A stretch of DNA of 64,000 bases, taken from Chloropicon primus (Eukaryota; Chlorophyta; Chloropicophyceae; Chloropicales; Chloropicaceae). Location: positions 496,001 through 560,000 of the forward strand of contig CP060768.1 in assembly GCA_023205875.1 (NCBI GenBank). Reading direction: 5' to 3'. The translations under genes and the position numbers were made by a program. This document shows, piece by piece, positions 50,895 through 60,670 of this stretch. Every line of letters starts with the position of its first letter. The first letter of the stretch is position 1. The notes beneath the pieces are model-generated. The model ran no database searches. It saw nothing but the letters and a program-made list of their open reading frames with translations, and was not told the origin of the DNA.

Positions 50895-53336
50895 ATGCAG
50901 AGAAAGGGTGAGCGTGGCACGAGGGAAGAGGACGCCGTGAAGAACTTTTCTCGCAAGATCGCCAAGGCTGTCTTGAGTCCCCGAGAGGACCTGGATGATA
51001 CCCTCGCCATGGCGTCAGGGAGCCAGGAGGACGGGGCCGGAGGGGACAGTGGGGAGGAAGTGGACGTCTACGAGGTCGTTGACAGGTACAAGCAAGAGTT
51101 GGAAGATATCATATCGACCTTGGCGCCAAGTATGCGGGCGAAGCGTGGAGGCTCGGGAGGAGTGAAGAAGGCTTGGGGCGAGGAAACGGAGGGGGGCGTC
51201 TCCTTGGTGGGCAGCAAGGGGAAGAAGAGCCCGACCAAGTCTTCTGGTCACGGGGACACAGATAATGTGGACGAGAAGGAGCTGCGGAGGTATCAGAGGT
51301 CCCTGCTGGAGGACCAGCGCCGGGGCGGGGGTGGCCTCGAGGAGGAGGAGGAGGTGGGCCAGCGGGTTTTCGACACTGTGAGCAACTTTAGCAAGGACGT
51401 GGCGAACTTCAAGGAGCGGGTCGGTCGGGGACAAGGCCAGGGGCCGCCCACGGTAGAGGCAAACCTGACGGAGGACTTCTTCTTCGAGATGCCGGGGCAG
51501 GAGGGCCACGACCACGACCACGACCGCCGTCACAATCACAACGAGGAGGAGGAGGAGGAGGAGGAGGAGGACCACACCGACGAGGTGGGTGAGTTGGACC
51601 GGGAGGACCGGAGGATGAGTGAGATAGAGGGCATGGAGGGTTTTGGGGCTGCAGGGAGCGCTGAGCTGGCTTCCAGGTCATACGGCAAGGTTGGCAGGGA
51701 CAGGAATGGGCACAGTATTCACCCCGGGCATCATGCGAACGGCCGCCGCGGGGACTATGGTGGCGACCACGACCGCCTTGAGATGGATGAGGGCGGTCAC
51801 CAGGCCTCGTTCATGCAGGAGTTTAGCGGCCAGAACGGCCAGGTCAGCGTGAACGCGGTTGAGCTTGATGCGATCCAACAGGAGCTAAGGGAGCTAAGGG
51901 AGTGGAAGCAGACTGCTGAGGAGAGCATCTCGAGGCTGCACCACCAGCTGGCGATGAGCCAGCAGGCGGTCTTTGACCTCACGGAAAAGATGGGGCTCGT
52001 GATAGAGGAGCAGAAGAGCGTGAGGTCCGAGCTCCAGTACCGCAGTCATGCGGCGAGCAAGGCGCACCCCGTGAGGAGGGAGAGCGAGGAGTACCACCAT
52101 CACAGCAGTTTGGAGGACACCGAGGAGAAGATGGACATGATGCCGTCGAGGGACGGGAGGACGTTGAGAAAGAGCAGGGGGGCCTCCTCCCTGGGCAGGA
52201 GGGAACGCGAGCGGGGGGCTCCAGCGGACCACGGCTACGAGCAGACCCACGCCTTCAAGCACCCCAAAGCCAGCAGCTTGGACCCTGGTCAGGATCTGCA
52301 CAAGTACATCGAGGAGGTGAAGGCCAAGGTCGCGAGCGAGCCTCAGGCGCAGCTGTCCTCGAAGGCAAAGGCAGGCTTGCCCACCAGGAAGGAGGGCGGC
52401 GGGAGGAAGGCAAAGACCAAGCTCAGGAGCAAGCACGGCCAGGCCTCCTCCTCTTCGGGCTCCCAGCTCGCGGCCTCTGCGTCTGGGGCAGGCAAGCTGA
52501 AGAGCGTGATCATCGATCGGGTGCCGAAATCCCTTGAGGTCGCCTTGGAGGCCGTCCACGCCCTTCGGCCCTTTGATGGCGGCATGTCGGCGCCCTCGAG
52601 CCAGCTCCAGGGCCCCTTGGACATGGGAGACATGTCGGACATGGAGGACCACTCCGAGGTGTCCTCCATGTCTGAGGAATCGGACGTGGTCATGGAGCAA
52701 GAGAGGCTGGCGGACGAGAAGCGCGAGATGGAGCTCAACAGGCAGTGGTCCCTGGAGCACTACCTCGGGCCCGGCGCCGGGCCAAGGAAATTCCACAGCA
52801 TGGAGTGCGAGAGGCAGGCGGAGCACCACCAGCACGAGTACGAGGATCGGGGCGGCGTGGACGGCGGGGGCGGCGTGGACGCCACCTCGGGCGCTCACGC
52901 CCCCCAGGTGATCCCGCCAAAGCCCAAGGACTACTGGCTGGAGGAGATGCTGGGTGCCATCGACCAGGAGTTCCACTCCCTTCGGGAGGAGCAGAGCCAC
53001 GAGGGGTCCTACGAGCTGAGCTCCCCGAGCCGGGGAGGGAAGAAGAGATCCGGCGGGTTGCTGAGGAAGTCCAAGGCCTCGCCGTCGTCCAAGATGCAGG
53101 TCAAGGCCAAGGTCGACACCGGACTCGTGGGTCTGAAGAAGAAGCCCAAGGCCAAGGCCGGGGCCTCCAGCAAGAAGAAGCTTACCTTTGCCGAGAGCCT
53201 TGGGGACTGGAAGACGGGCCTGAGGGGTGCGCGGCACGACGGGTCGGAGAGGCCCAAGTCCGCAAAGCCCAAGAAGAGGGTGGCCAAAGCGAAGAAGAGG
53301 CCGGCGACGGCGTCCAGGTACATGAAGACCACGTGA
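50895..53336 (+). CDS. large acidic/basic protein with coiled coil, unknown
   Basis: An intronless 813-aa frame from ATG 50895. I do not recognise it. In order: a Ser/Gly leader with YEVVDRYKQELEDIIST; an acidic His-rich stretch (HDHDHDRRHNHN then poly-Glu, about 215-240); a coiled coil (IQQELRELREWKQTAEESIS, HHQLAMSQQAVFDLTEKMGL, about 320-380); a Ser/Lys-rich linker; a conserved-looking IDRVPKSLEVALEAVHALRP; KPKDYWLEEMLGAIDQEFHS; and a very basic tail (KKPKAKAGASSKKK, RPKSAKPKKRVAK). Basic tail plus coiled coil fits centrosomal or microtubule-linked proteins, but this is inference only. Confidence 0.7.
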   Translation: MQRKGERGTREEDAVKNFSRKIAKAVLSPREDLDDTLAMASGSQEDGAGGDSGEEVDVYEVVDRYKQELEDIISTLAPSMRAKRGGSGGVKKAWGEETEGGVSLVGSKGKKSPTKSSGHGDTDNVDEKELRRYQRSLLEDQRRGGGGLEEEEEVGQRVFDTVSNFSKDVANFKERVGRGQGQGPPTVEANLTEDFFFEMPGQEGHDHDHDRRHNHNEEEEEEEEEDHTDEVGELDREDRRMSEIEGMEGFGAAGSAELASRSYGKVGRDRNGHSIHPGHHANGRRGDYGGDHDRLEMDEGGHQASFMQEFSGQNGQVSVNAVELDAIQQELRELREWKQTAEESISRLHHQLAMSQQAVFDLTEKMGLVIEEQKSVRSELQYRSHAASKAHPVRRESEEYHHHSSLEDTEEKMDMMPSRDGRTLRKSRGASSLGRRERERGAPADHGYEQTHAFKHPKASSLDPGQDLHKYIEEVKAKVASEPQAQLSSKAKAGLPTRKEGGGRKAKTKLRSKHGQASSSSGSQLAASASGAGKLKSVIIDRVPKSLEVALEAVHALRPFDGGMSAPSSQLQGPLDMGDMSDMEDHSEVSSMSEESDVVMEQERLADEKREMELNRQWSLEHYLGPGAGPRKFHSMECERQAEHHQHEYEDRGGVDGGGGVDATSGAHAPQVIPPKPKDYWLEEMLGAIDQEFHSLREEQSHEGSYELSSPSRGGKKRSGGLLRKSKASPSSKMQVKAKVDTGLVGLKKKPKAKAGASSKKKLTFAESLGDWKTGLRGARHDGSERPKSAKPKKRVAKAKKRPATASRYMKTT

Positions 53337-54580
53337 GTCGGCAAGTCGGCATTGTATTGCATTGCATTGCGAACAACAACAAAAGACGATTGTAAATTCT
53401 TTTGTTGTTGTTGATATCATATATATTTTATTTTGTGCGAGTCCACCAGCCAAGGCACCACCTTCCTGTCGTACCACTGCCCCACCCACCGGACCCACGA
53501 AGAAAAGAACGAAACCCAAAGGCATCTCTCTTCCGAAGCCCCGAGTGGCCGGAACGCCAAAGGTTTTAGTCCCCTCCCTCGCCTCCTTCCTCCTTCCTCC
53601 TTCGAACAGAGGGAACAGAGGAGGAGCGAGCAAGGACGGCGAGGCCGTTCCTCGTCCGAGGGGTTCATTCAAATGGTGGAACGACAGCTGCAGACTTTTG
53701 TGTAGGTTTCCCTTGTTCTTGTTGGGAACATTCCCACGAATTTCCCTTTCCCGCGGGAAATGTGGATTTTTTCACCCGAATTTGGCGCCAAATCAAAAAG
53801 GAGGCGGAGGTTGGTTCGTGTAGAAATCCCTTTGGTTTCGACAACCAGAGGGCGCCAGCGCTCGTGTCCTCATCCTCCTTGGGGGGGAAAGAGCAGAACA
53901 GGGCGGGAGGAGGGCCTTGAAGAAAGAAAGAAAGAAAGACGAGAGCCGAACCGAGACGATCCCCAACGACACACAAACCGACGCACACAAAGAGCAGGGA
54001 TCGCAAAGTCAGGTCCTCGAGGTTGGGATCGACGCGACGGGCGACGTGTTTGGGTTCGTGCTCGCGACGGGGATGGGCGCACGCCGAGAAGACGACAAGA
54101 AAAAGAAGAAAAAATAAACGGAAAGTGGTTTTGTCTTTGCCCCATCGCGTCTCGTCGCGGTCTCGTGGCGTCTCGTGTGACGGATCGGGAACGAATTCTC
54201 GAGCAAGAGAAGGACGACTTCCTTCCGTCTTTGTGACTGGGCGGAGAGGAACGTGCGGTCGAACCTCGGACGACTTTCCTTTCCGGGTTTTTCTTTCCTC
54301 GAAGACCACCGAGGCTCGCGATCCCGATCCCTAGATCGACGCGATTGCGCGAAACCCGGAGAGTTCCGGAAAAGAGTCTGAGCGTTGCCCGACGAGACGC
54401 CGCTGCTTGACCGAACCTGCTTGCTTGTTTCTTCTTGTTGTTTTTGTGGATCAATTGTGAAACACCAAAATGCTCGGCCTTTGATCCAAGGGAAGAGGAA
54501 AGGGAGACAAGGCAGGGGGCTTTCGAGTCGTGAGAAGCGGAACTGAAGAGAGAGAGAGAGAGAGAAAGAGACAGTGAGAC
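53337..54580. other. 1.2-kb spacer with E2F-like palindromes, no gene supported
   Basis: Between two plus-strand genes. Open frames (53665-54309 -, 53760-54236 +) lack family signals. Two palindromic E2F-like sites (53747-53792) suggest a promoter in the middle of the spacer. GTCTCG/GTCTCGTG repeats occur at 54147-54178. Bases 54548-54570 are a GA run before the next ATG. Confidence 0.5.
53747..53792. promoter_or_regulatory. paired perfect E2F-type palindromes
   Basis: TTTCCCGCGGGAAA (53747-53760) and TTTGGCGCCAAA (53781-53792) are both perfect palindromes. Each contains the E2F consensus TTTSSCGC on both strands, and they are 20 bp apart. E2F/DP sites of this form drive S-phase genes in plants, algae and animals. 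Confidence 0.7.
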
Positions 54581-56023
54581 ATGAGGGAGATCAAGCCCGG
54601 TTTCGGCCAGGTCATCAGCGGGCAGTGCTCGTACTACCAGGTGAGCTCGTCGTTCGACAACACCGCCAGCGCGACGACGACGGCGAGGGGGAACAACGGG
54701 ATCCCATCATCGAGAACGTACTCCCCCAGGACCCCGGACCAGCAAGGGCTCTGGGCCAACCCAGGAGAGGCGGCTTTGATGTCGCAGCAGCAGGTGGAGT
54801 ACCCGCGGGTCAAGAGAGCGAGGAGGCAACTTGACCTGGAGGGAAGGGTCGGAGACGGCGGAGGAGGCGTGGGAGAGGACCGGGTGACCGGATTGGGATC
54901 GGGCCGCCTCGAGACCCTCTCCCCCCTGACGGCCTACGAGCCGTCCTTCGGGGTGCCCTTCTCGGACATGCCCAATTCCTTGTCGCCGCCGCAGCCCCCC
55001 CCGCAGGTCCAGCACCACGGCGAGGGCGCCCACAACCCAGGGGGCATCATGGGGCCGCCGTCGCCGCAGCAGCAGCAGCACCAGAAGCAGCGGAGCGCTG
55101 CTTCGGGGCCCAAGGCGCCCCCCCCGCAACGCAAGCAGAAGCAGGCGTCGGGGCCCAAGCGGGGGAACTACAGGTGCAGCAAGTGCGGCCAGCTGAAGAA
55201 GGGCCACATCTGCCCAATGAAAAAGGCGACGACGTGCAAGACCGTGCCCCAGCAGGCGGGCGGCTCCAGGAACCCCGGCACAGCCCATGATGAAGGGGGG
55301 AGGGGCGCTTACGGCCACCTCGCGGGAGACCAGGCGGGCGTCGTCGAGCCCTACCTCGCGAGCGGCGCCATGATGACGCCCCCCAGGCAGGGGGGCAGGC
55401 CGGGCGGCTCGTCCAGCCCCAGCAGCACGACCACGGGGTACTTCGCCCCGCAGCAGCACACGAGGGGACCGGGAACCCCGCCCATGATGACCCCGCCCCA
55501 GAGGCAGGTCAGGAACTTGACCTTCACCATTGCCAGAGGGACCAGAATCGCGTACAAGTCCCCGCCGCAGCAGAGGTTCGTGGCGCAAACCCAGAGCCCC
55601 CTCCTCCGCTCCCCTCGCAGGGTGCCGCTCAGCCCCGGGCCAGGAGGCCAGGTGCACTACGGGCAGGCCGGGGCTGGAGCGGGCCGTGCCCTCCACCCAC
55701 AGGTCAGGTCCCAGAGGGAAGTGATGGACGCGTGGCTGATCAACGTGTTCGCCAAGCTGGACCCCACGGCCCTGCTCACGGTGGGCCAGGTGTGCAGCCA
55801 CTGGAGAAAGGTCGCAAAGTACGTTTGGAACTACGTGACTGACATCAAGCTGGAGAAATCTTCGGCGGAGCGCAACCTCCCAAGAGTGCTTTGGCACGCC
55901 AGGAACCTGGAGAGGCTCACCGTGGCCAAGGGCGACAAGGCCGTTAACTTGGTCTTCAAGCCCACCGAGACCCCCGAGGCGCGACTGAAGAGGGCCACCA
56001 AGGCCGTGAAGAGCGTTGCTTAG
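54581..56023 (+). CDS. F-box-like protein with a zinc knuckle and Pro/Gln-rich linker
   Basis: An intronless 480-aa protein. Residues about 195-220 hold RCSKCGQLKKGHICPMKK, a C-x2-C-x6-H-x-C zinc-knuckle-type motif flanked by basic sequence. Long Pro/Gln/Gly-rich linkers precede and follow it. Residues about 380-435 look like an F-box: MDAWLINVFAKLDPTALLTV, then CSHWRKVAKYVWNYV. The order (zinc knuckle, then F-box near the C-terminus) is uncommon. It may recruit an SCF ligase to a nucleic acid or protein partner; this is inference. Similar 'CxxCGxxxxGHxC' knuckles occur in plant and algal transcription-related proteins. Confidence 0.62.
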   Translation: MREIKPGFGQVISGQCSYYQVSSSFDNTASATTTARGNNGIPSSRTYSPRTPDQQGLWANPGEAALMSQQQVEYPRVKRARRQLDLEGRVGDGGGGVGEDRVTGLGSGRLETLSPLTAYEPSFGVPFSDMPNSLSPPQPPPQVQHHGEGAHNPGGIMGPPSPQQQQHQKQRSAASGPKAPPPQRKQKQASGPKRGNYRCSKCGQLKKGHICPMKKATTCKTVPQQAGGSRNPGTAHDEGGRGAYGHLAGDQAGVVEPYLASGAMMTPPRQGGRPGGSSSPSSTTTGYFAPQQHTRGPGTPPMMTPPQRQVRNLTFTIARGTRIAYKSPPQQRFVAQTQSPLLRSPRRVPLSPGPGGQVHYGQAGAGAGRALHPQVRSQREVMDAWLINVFAKLDPTALLTVGQVCSHWRKVAKYVWNYVTDIKLEKSSAERNLPRVLWHARNLERLTVAKGDKAVNLVFKPTETPEARLKRATKAVKSVA

Positions 56024-56671
56024 AGAGCTTCCATCGGGGGCGTTGGTTGGGCAGAGGACCGGGCGACGAGCTCGGGCCTTTTGGACTTTTTGTATGGATT
56101 GGGCTGGAGAGAGAAAGGGATAACGAGCAGTGAAAGGCTACCGCTACCATAGACGTACCTGCACTATCATAAACAACAGCAGCAATTATAAATTCTTACC
56201 GTTGTAATGTACAATCATCCATTCGAGTTGTCTTGCTTTTGTGGGAACCAAGCCGGAGAGCGGACGACCCGACAAGCGCATCGTCTCTTTCGGAGGAAAA
56301 GAAGGAGCAGACAAGCACCCGTTGTGCTGAGTTCTTCCACACTGTCGGCCGCTCCTGTGGTGTCCCCAAAGAAACAGACCTTCCTTGGCCTTGGCCTTGG
56401 TTCACAAAACCCCCCATGCCATCCAAGTCAAAGTCAAAGTCCTTTCCTTCGATGGCGACATGACCCGACCGTTACAACTTCAAACTCCGAAACCGACAGA
56501 AGAGAAGCGGAGCGGAGAGCGCGACGACGAGGACGACTCATCAAGTGACGGGAGGGTCGAACTAGCGGCGAGGGGAAGCACCAAGGACACGAGCGTGGTC
56601 GCCAAGCGAAGCGCTGACGCGCGCGCGCGCGAGAGAGAGAGAGGAACGGAGAACGGAAGGGGAGTGGAGGG
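56024..56671. other. spacer before the sulfotransferase gene, no gene seen
   Basis: It holds the 3' end of the F-box gene and the promoter of the next. Bases 56382-56400 are ccttggccttggccttgg; bases 56616-56642 are a gcgcgcgcgc plus gagagaga run 30 bp before the ATG. Confidence 0.55.
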
Positions 56672-59008
56672 ATGAGCGGGGTTGGGTCGGGTTCCTTGAT
56701 GATGCGGGCGCAGGATCGAATGAAGGGTACCCACGCCGGTATCGGAGTCGTCGCCATGGTGACAGTGTTCCTCCTCGTGGTCTCCACGATGTCCTTCGAG
56801 GGGCAGAGGGGGCACGGGCAGCAGCAGGTGGGCTTGGATGAGGCGCTCATGTTCGAGGAGGAGGGGGGGAGGCACGTGGTCCGCGCCCAGAGCAGGGCGG
56901 GAGACAGGCCCCCGCCTGACTTGGGGTCGCTCCGGGCTTCGGCGCCCGCGATGAACGTCAGCGCGTCGGCCGACGAGACGGACACCTACCACACGTACGA
57001 CAAAGTTTTGTCCTCCCTGAGGGGGGCGGGGCCCGAGGGGGGCCACAAGAACTTTCTGATATTCTTCAGCGGCCACCAGGGCTCGTCATGGCTCGCGGAC
57101 ATGGTCGGCTCGATGCCAGACGTCTTCGTTCCCGGGTTTGAGCCGCTTGAGGTGCAGAACGCCACCGCTTCGGAGAAGATGGAGTTCATCCGCAGGACGT
57201 TCGAGCTCCCGTCCACCGTGGAGGAGTACAACACGTGGATCGGAGAGCTCGTGACTCTCAGCGACGCGGCGGGCATCCGGCTTGGCTACGATGACCTGCC
57301 GACCTTCGAGGAGGTACTGCAGAAGAGGGCCTCGGGGTTCAAGATCAGGCCGTACGTCGGCAAGCGCACCGGGTTCAGGGACTTGAACCTGCTTTGGCTC
57401 AAGGACACCCTCGAAAAGTACGACGTCTCCATCGTTCTCACAACGAGGCAAAACACTTTGAAGACGGCGGTGTCTTGGTACAGGGCGAGAGAGAAGGGGT
57501 TGAACCAGTTCCACCTGACACAAAGCGCGGACTTTGACGCGGACCAAAGGATCGAGTTTGACATGGGCAAGTTTCAGAGGTGGCTCGGGTTCGTCGAGCA
57601 ATCGGACAGGGAGCTGAGGGACTCCATCGCCTTCTTTCAGAGGCCAACCTTCACCGTGGACTACGAGCAGCTCCGGCTTGATCCCATCACGACCGTGCAG
57701 CAGGTGGCCCAGTTCCTGCAGGTGGGGGACCAGCAAGCCCCGATCTCAGCGAGGTTTCGCAAAACGGGAAGCGACAGCCTCAGGAAAATGATATCGAACT
57801 TTGAAGAATTCTGCAACCACTTTTGGCAGAGTCCGTACCAGGGCATGCTCGGCGTGGAGTCCTGCGAACCCCTGCAGTCCCGCGATGCGCGGAGCAGCCC
57901 AGCGGGCGATGCAGTGCCCCCCCCCTCCTCGACCGCTGGTGCTGGAGCCTCCAACTCAAGTCACCAAGGCATGGCCAATCTGGTGACCTACCCCAATGGC
58001 ACCAACTCCAAGGACTGCTTTGCCAGTGGCTGGTCCGAGAAGAGCGATTGCTCGGACCTCCTCTACCAATCCAAATTGAGGGCGGTGCTCCGCGCGAGGA
58101 GCAGGCAGGCTCCCGTCTTCTTCAAGCACATCCACAAGGCCGGGGGCACAATGCTGTGCTCGGTTGCATCGTCAAACGTCTTCACGGAGACCAGGAGCCT
58201 GCCAAACGTGGACACTTGGGGCACGGATTGCGTCCCTTACGAAGCCTTCCTCAGCAGGCCGAGTCCAAGCTTGTTGGCCAACTCCCTGCTAAAATTTCAG
58301 ACCGTGGATGCAGACGAGCTGACCTCCCACCAGGGCTGGTTGGGTGGTGCCTGCTTCTTTGGTCACTTGACCCCAAGCGCTCAGCATGCCCTGCCGAGGG
58401 CCTTCCCCAACTTGGGGTTCGTGGCCTCAGAGGGTCCCATGCCTGACGAGTTTGTGTTGAATTTGGATTACCCCTTGATTGTGATGATGAGGGACCCCTA
58501 TGACAGGATCGTGAGCGCCCACAAGTGGTGGCAGTTCATGACGGAGAGGTTCCCTGGATCTCTCGGGAGCATTTGCAGCACGTACTCTGCCCCCACAAAC
58601 TCCACATTGTCCGTATGGATCGACTACTACCCGGACAACTGGGTGACGCGGTCCCTGCTCGGGCAGCGCAAGCTCCACAACTACCACAAGCCCCTGACCT
58701 TAGAGGACTTGGAGAGGGCCAAGAACAGGCTGGAGGCCTTCGCGGCCGTCCTCGTGCTGGAGGAGTACGACCTGTCCCTGAAGGTTGTGGAGGAGCTCTT
58801 TGGGTGGTCTAACCGGGGCACCAGGACGGAGGTGAACGTGAGCCCGGGCGGCAGGAGCGACAGCAACAGGGAGCTGGACGACCTGACCAGGCAAAAGGTG
58901 GCGAGCACGATTCAGCTGGACCTCCAGCTGTACCAGCACGCCCACGACCTGTTCTGGAAGCAGGCCAGCCAGTTGGGATACGGGAAGAGCAGGCGAGCCA
59001 CGGCGTGA
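56672..59008 (+). CDS. type II membrane protein with two sulfotransferase domains
   Basis: An intronless 778-aa protein. One membrane anchor lies near the N-terminus (GIGVVAMVTVFLLVVSTM, about 23-40), the topology of Golgi glycosyl- and sulfotransferases. Domain 1 (about 126-375) has a 5'-phosphosulfate-binding loop SGHQGSSWLADMV (133-145) and a 3'-phosphate segment VLTTRQNTLKTAVSWY (255-270). Domain 2 (about 480-745) has FFKHIHKAGGTMLCS (483-498) and MMRDPYDRIVSAHKWW (605-620), the pattern of carbohydrate sulfotransferases of the Sulfotransfer_2/heparan 2-O type. Domain 1 is nearer the generic Sulfotransfer_1/3 type. Both keep their PAPS motifs. The role is probably sulfation of polysaccharide or glycoprotein in the Golgi, using PAPS brought in by the transporter at 31.6-33.1 kb. 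Confidence 0.82.
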   Translation: MSGVGSGSLMMRAQDRMKGTHAGIGVVAMVTVFLLVVSTMSFEGQRGHGQQQVGLDEALMFEEEGGRHVVRAQSRAGDRPPPDLGSLRASAPAMNVSASADETDTYHTYDKVLSSLRGAGPEGGHKNFLIFFSGHQGSSWLADMVGSMPDVFVPGFEPLEVQNATASEKMEFIRRTFELPSTVEEYNTWIGELVTLSDAAGIRLGYDDLPTFEEVLQKRASGFKIRPYVGKRTGFRDLNLLWLKDTLEKYDVSIVLTTRQNTLKTAVSWYRAREKGLNQFHLTQSADFDADQRIEFDMGKFQRWLGFVEQSDRELRDSIAFFQRPTFTVDYEQLRLDPITTVQQVAQFLQVGDQQAPISARFRKTGSDSLRKMISNFEEFCNHFWQSPYQGMLGVESCEPLQSRDARSSPAGDAVPPPSSTAGAGASNSSHQGMANLVTYPNGTNSKDCFASGWSEKSDCSDLLYQSKLRAVLRARSRQAPVFFKHIHKAGGTMLCSVASSNVFTETRSLPNVDTWGTDCVPYEAFLSRPSPSLLANSLLKFQTVDADELTSHQGWLGGACFFGHLTPSAQHALPRAFPNLGFVASEGPMPDEFVLNLDYPLIVMMRDPYDRIVSAHKWWQFMTERFPGSLGSICSTYSAPTNSTLSVWIDYYPDNWVTRSLLGQRKLHNYHKPLTLEDLERAKNRLEAFAAVLVLEEYDLSLKVVEELFGWSNRGTRTEVNVSPGGRSDSNRELDDLTRQKVASTIQLDLQLYQHAHDLFWKQASQLGYGKSRRATA

Positions 59009-59131
59009 GTCCTGCTGTGCATGAGACATGAGAAAAAAAACTAAGAAGAAAATGTTTGTATGTTTGTATGTTTGCATGTTTTGCTGTTGAATGTTTTTGG
59101 TATCGATGAATTGGTGGCGACGAGTGTCCTA

Positions 59132-60208
59132 CTACTTTGCCGAGGGAGGGAACTTTGGCGAGAGCACCCCGTACCCCGCGACGTCCCTCTTGTACACGAC
59201 CTTGATCTCCCCCTCGGCCTTGTCAAGGAACATGAAGAAGTCGTGCCCGAGGAACTGCAGGCTCTCCACCGCGTCCTCGATGCTCATGGGGATCAGGTCC
59301 ACCTCCTTCTTCCTGTAGATCTTGAGGTCCTGCTCCTGCTGGGACATGGCTGGCGCGGAGGCCTCCGAGGCCAACATGTCCTCGACGGCGCTCTCCGTCT
59401 CCCACCTCATGCTGGCCTCCTCCTCGAGCAGGGCCATCGCCTCCTCGTCGTAGTCCGAGATGAAAACCTCCTCGGCGTCGACGTCCTCGCCACCGACGTC
59501 GCCGAGCGAGTCCCTGGCGGCCTTCTTCTTCTTGTACTTTGGCCTCACTCCGTGGCCGTTCCACACGCCCTTCGCGATGGCCTTCTCCTTGAGCTTCCTC
59601 AGCTTCCTCTCCACGGTCCTCCCGGCCTCGTCGATGGCGTTGTACGCGTTGTCGGTCTCCACCTCCGCCCTGACCGTCCCGATCGTGGTGAACACGGTGA
59701 CCTCGGCCCTCTGGAGCTGGGGTCCCTTGGTCTGGTGCTTGGGCCCCCCCCTCGCGCTCAGCCTGACGTCCACCCTGGAGATCGGGGCGTTCTTCCCCCT
59801 GTTCACGTCGTGGTGGTGCAGCATCAGGTGCATCGTGGCCTTCTCCACCTGGGTCTCCACGTGCCCGCGCAGGGCCTCCGTCACCTTGAGGTGCCTGCCC
59901 TGGATGTTGAGCTTGAGGGCGTGCGAGTCCGTCTCCGAGTTCTCCTGCTGCTGCGAGTCCACCAGGGCCTTGGGAGCAGCGACTCGAGGCCTGGTGACCG
60001 AGACCGCAGGCGAGGAGGAGGAGGACGAGGAGGGGGAGTTGATCCAGGACCCTTTGGTCCTCCAGGGTGCGAGCCTTCCGGCCTGCATCCTCGTCGTCTG
60101 GACCCTCCTGCTTCCAAAGGTAAAGTTGTTGCAGGGAAGGGGTGCGACAGTCCTCGAGGCCATCGCGCAGGTCGACCCGCAGGTTGACCTCATCATCCTC
60201 ATCCTCAT
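59132..60208 (-). CDS. long-form ribosome hibernation factor, plastid PSRP1 type
   Basis: An intronless 358-aa protein from ATG 60208 (ATG 60163, MASRTVAPLPC, is an alternative). The Ser/Arg/Thr-rich leader (about 75 residues) looks like a transit peptide. The N-domain has LNIQGRHLKVTEALRGHVET, RVDVRLSARGG and EVTVFTTIGTVRAEVETDNA; the C-terminal dimerisation domain has VDLIPMSIEDAVESLQFLGH, then DFFMFLDKAEGEIKVVYKR, both diagnostic of long HPF/PSRP1. These proteins bind the A/P-site region of bacterial-type ribosomes and stall them under stress or in the dark. An insert of about 90 residues, acidic in its middle, separates the two domains. With GyrB and RSH this is the third organelle gene of bacterial type. 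Confidence 0.9.
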   Translation of the reverse strand: MRMRMMRSTCGSTCAMASRTVAPLPCNNFTFGSRRVQTTRMQAGRLAPWRTKGSWINSPSSSSSSSPAVSVTRPRVAAPKALVDSQQQENSETDSHALKLNIQGRHLKVTEALRGHVETQVEKATMHLMLHHHDVNRGKNAPISRVDVRLSARGGPKHQTKGPQLQRAEVTVFTTIGTVRAEVETDNAYNAIDEAGRTVERKLRKLKEKAIAKGVWNGHGVRPKYKKKKAARDSLGDVGGEDVDAEEVFISDYDEEAMALLEEEASMRWETESAVEDMLASEASAPAMSQQEQDLKIYRKKEVDLIPMSIEDAVESLQFLGHDFFMFLDKAEGEIKVVYKRDVAGYGVLSPKFPPSAK

Positions 60209-60210
60209 CC

Positions 60211-60245
<35 letters not shown>

Positions 60246-60670
60246 AGGGGGATTCTGATTCTTCAGTCTTTCAGCAGAAACAAAAACAAACACAAAAATC
60301 AAGGAGGAGGGACACGTCAGTACGAGAAGCGAAAGCGAAGGCTGCGTCGGCCGTGTAAGTCCTCCACCTACGCACCTCCAACAAAGGTAACACTCTTCGT
60401 CGTCGTCGTCGTCGTCGTCCTCGTCGTCGTCAGTTTTATGATCGGGTGTGATCTTATCCTCGTCACCTCGGAAAGGAACGGAATATCTCCTCCCCTCACA
60501 CGTGTGTCTCGTGTTACACGTGCATTACGTGACATGCCGCCGCCAATTGGATGGTTCACGATCTTTCCGGTCCACACAACACCACGACGACGACGACGAG
60601 GACGACGACGACGACGAGGACGACGACGACGACGAGGACGAAGGGGTGCTGAGGAATAGGGTTTGACAAG
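60209..60670. promoter_or_regulatory. divergent spacer between hibernation factor and SAHH
   Basis: It holds (TTG)n at 60210-60245, (GTC)n at 60400-60430, and tandem 15-bp gacgacgacgacgag units at 60585-60645 directly before the SAHH start. cacacgtgtgtctcgtgttacacgtg at 60497-60522 contains CACGTG-like palindromes. Confidence 0.55.

Noticed and set aside
53665-54309. 214-aa minus-strand frame
   Set aside because: It has no domain and biased composition, and crosses the E2F palindromes.
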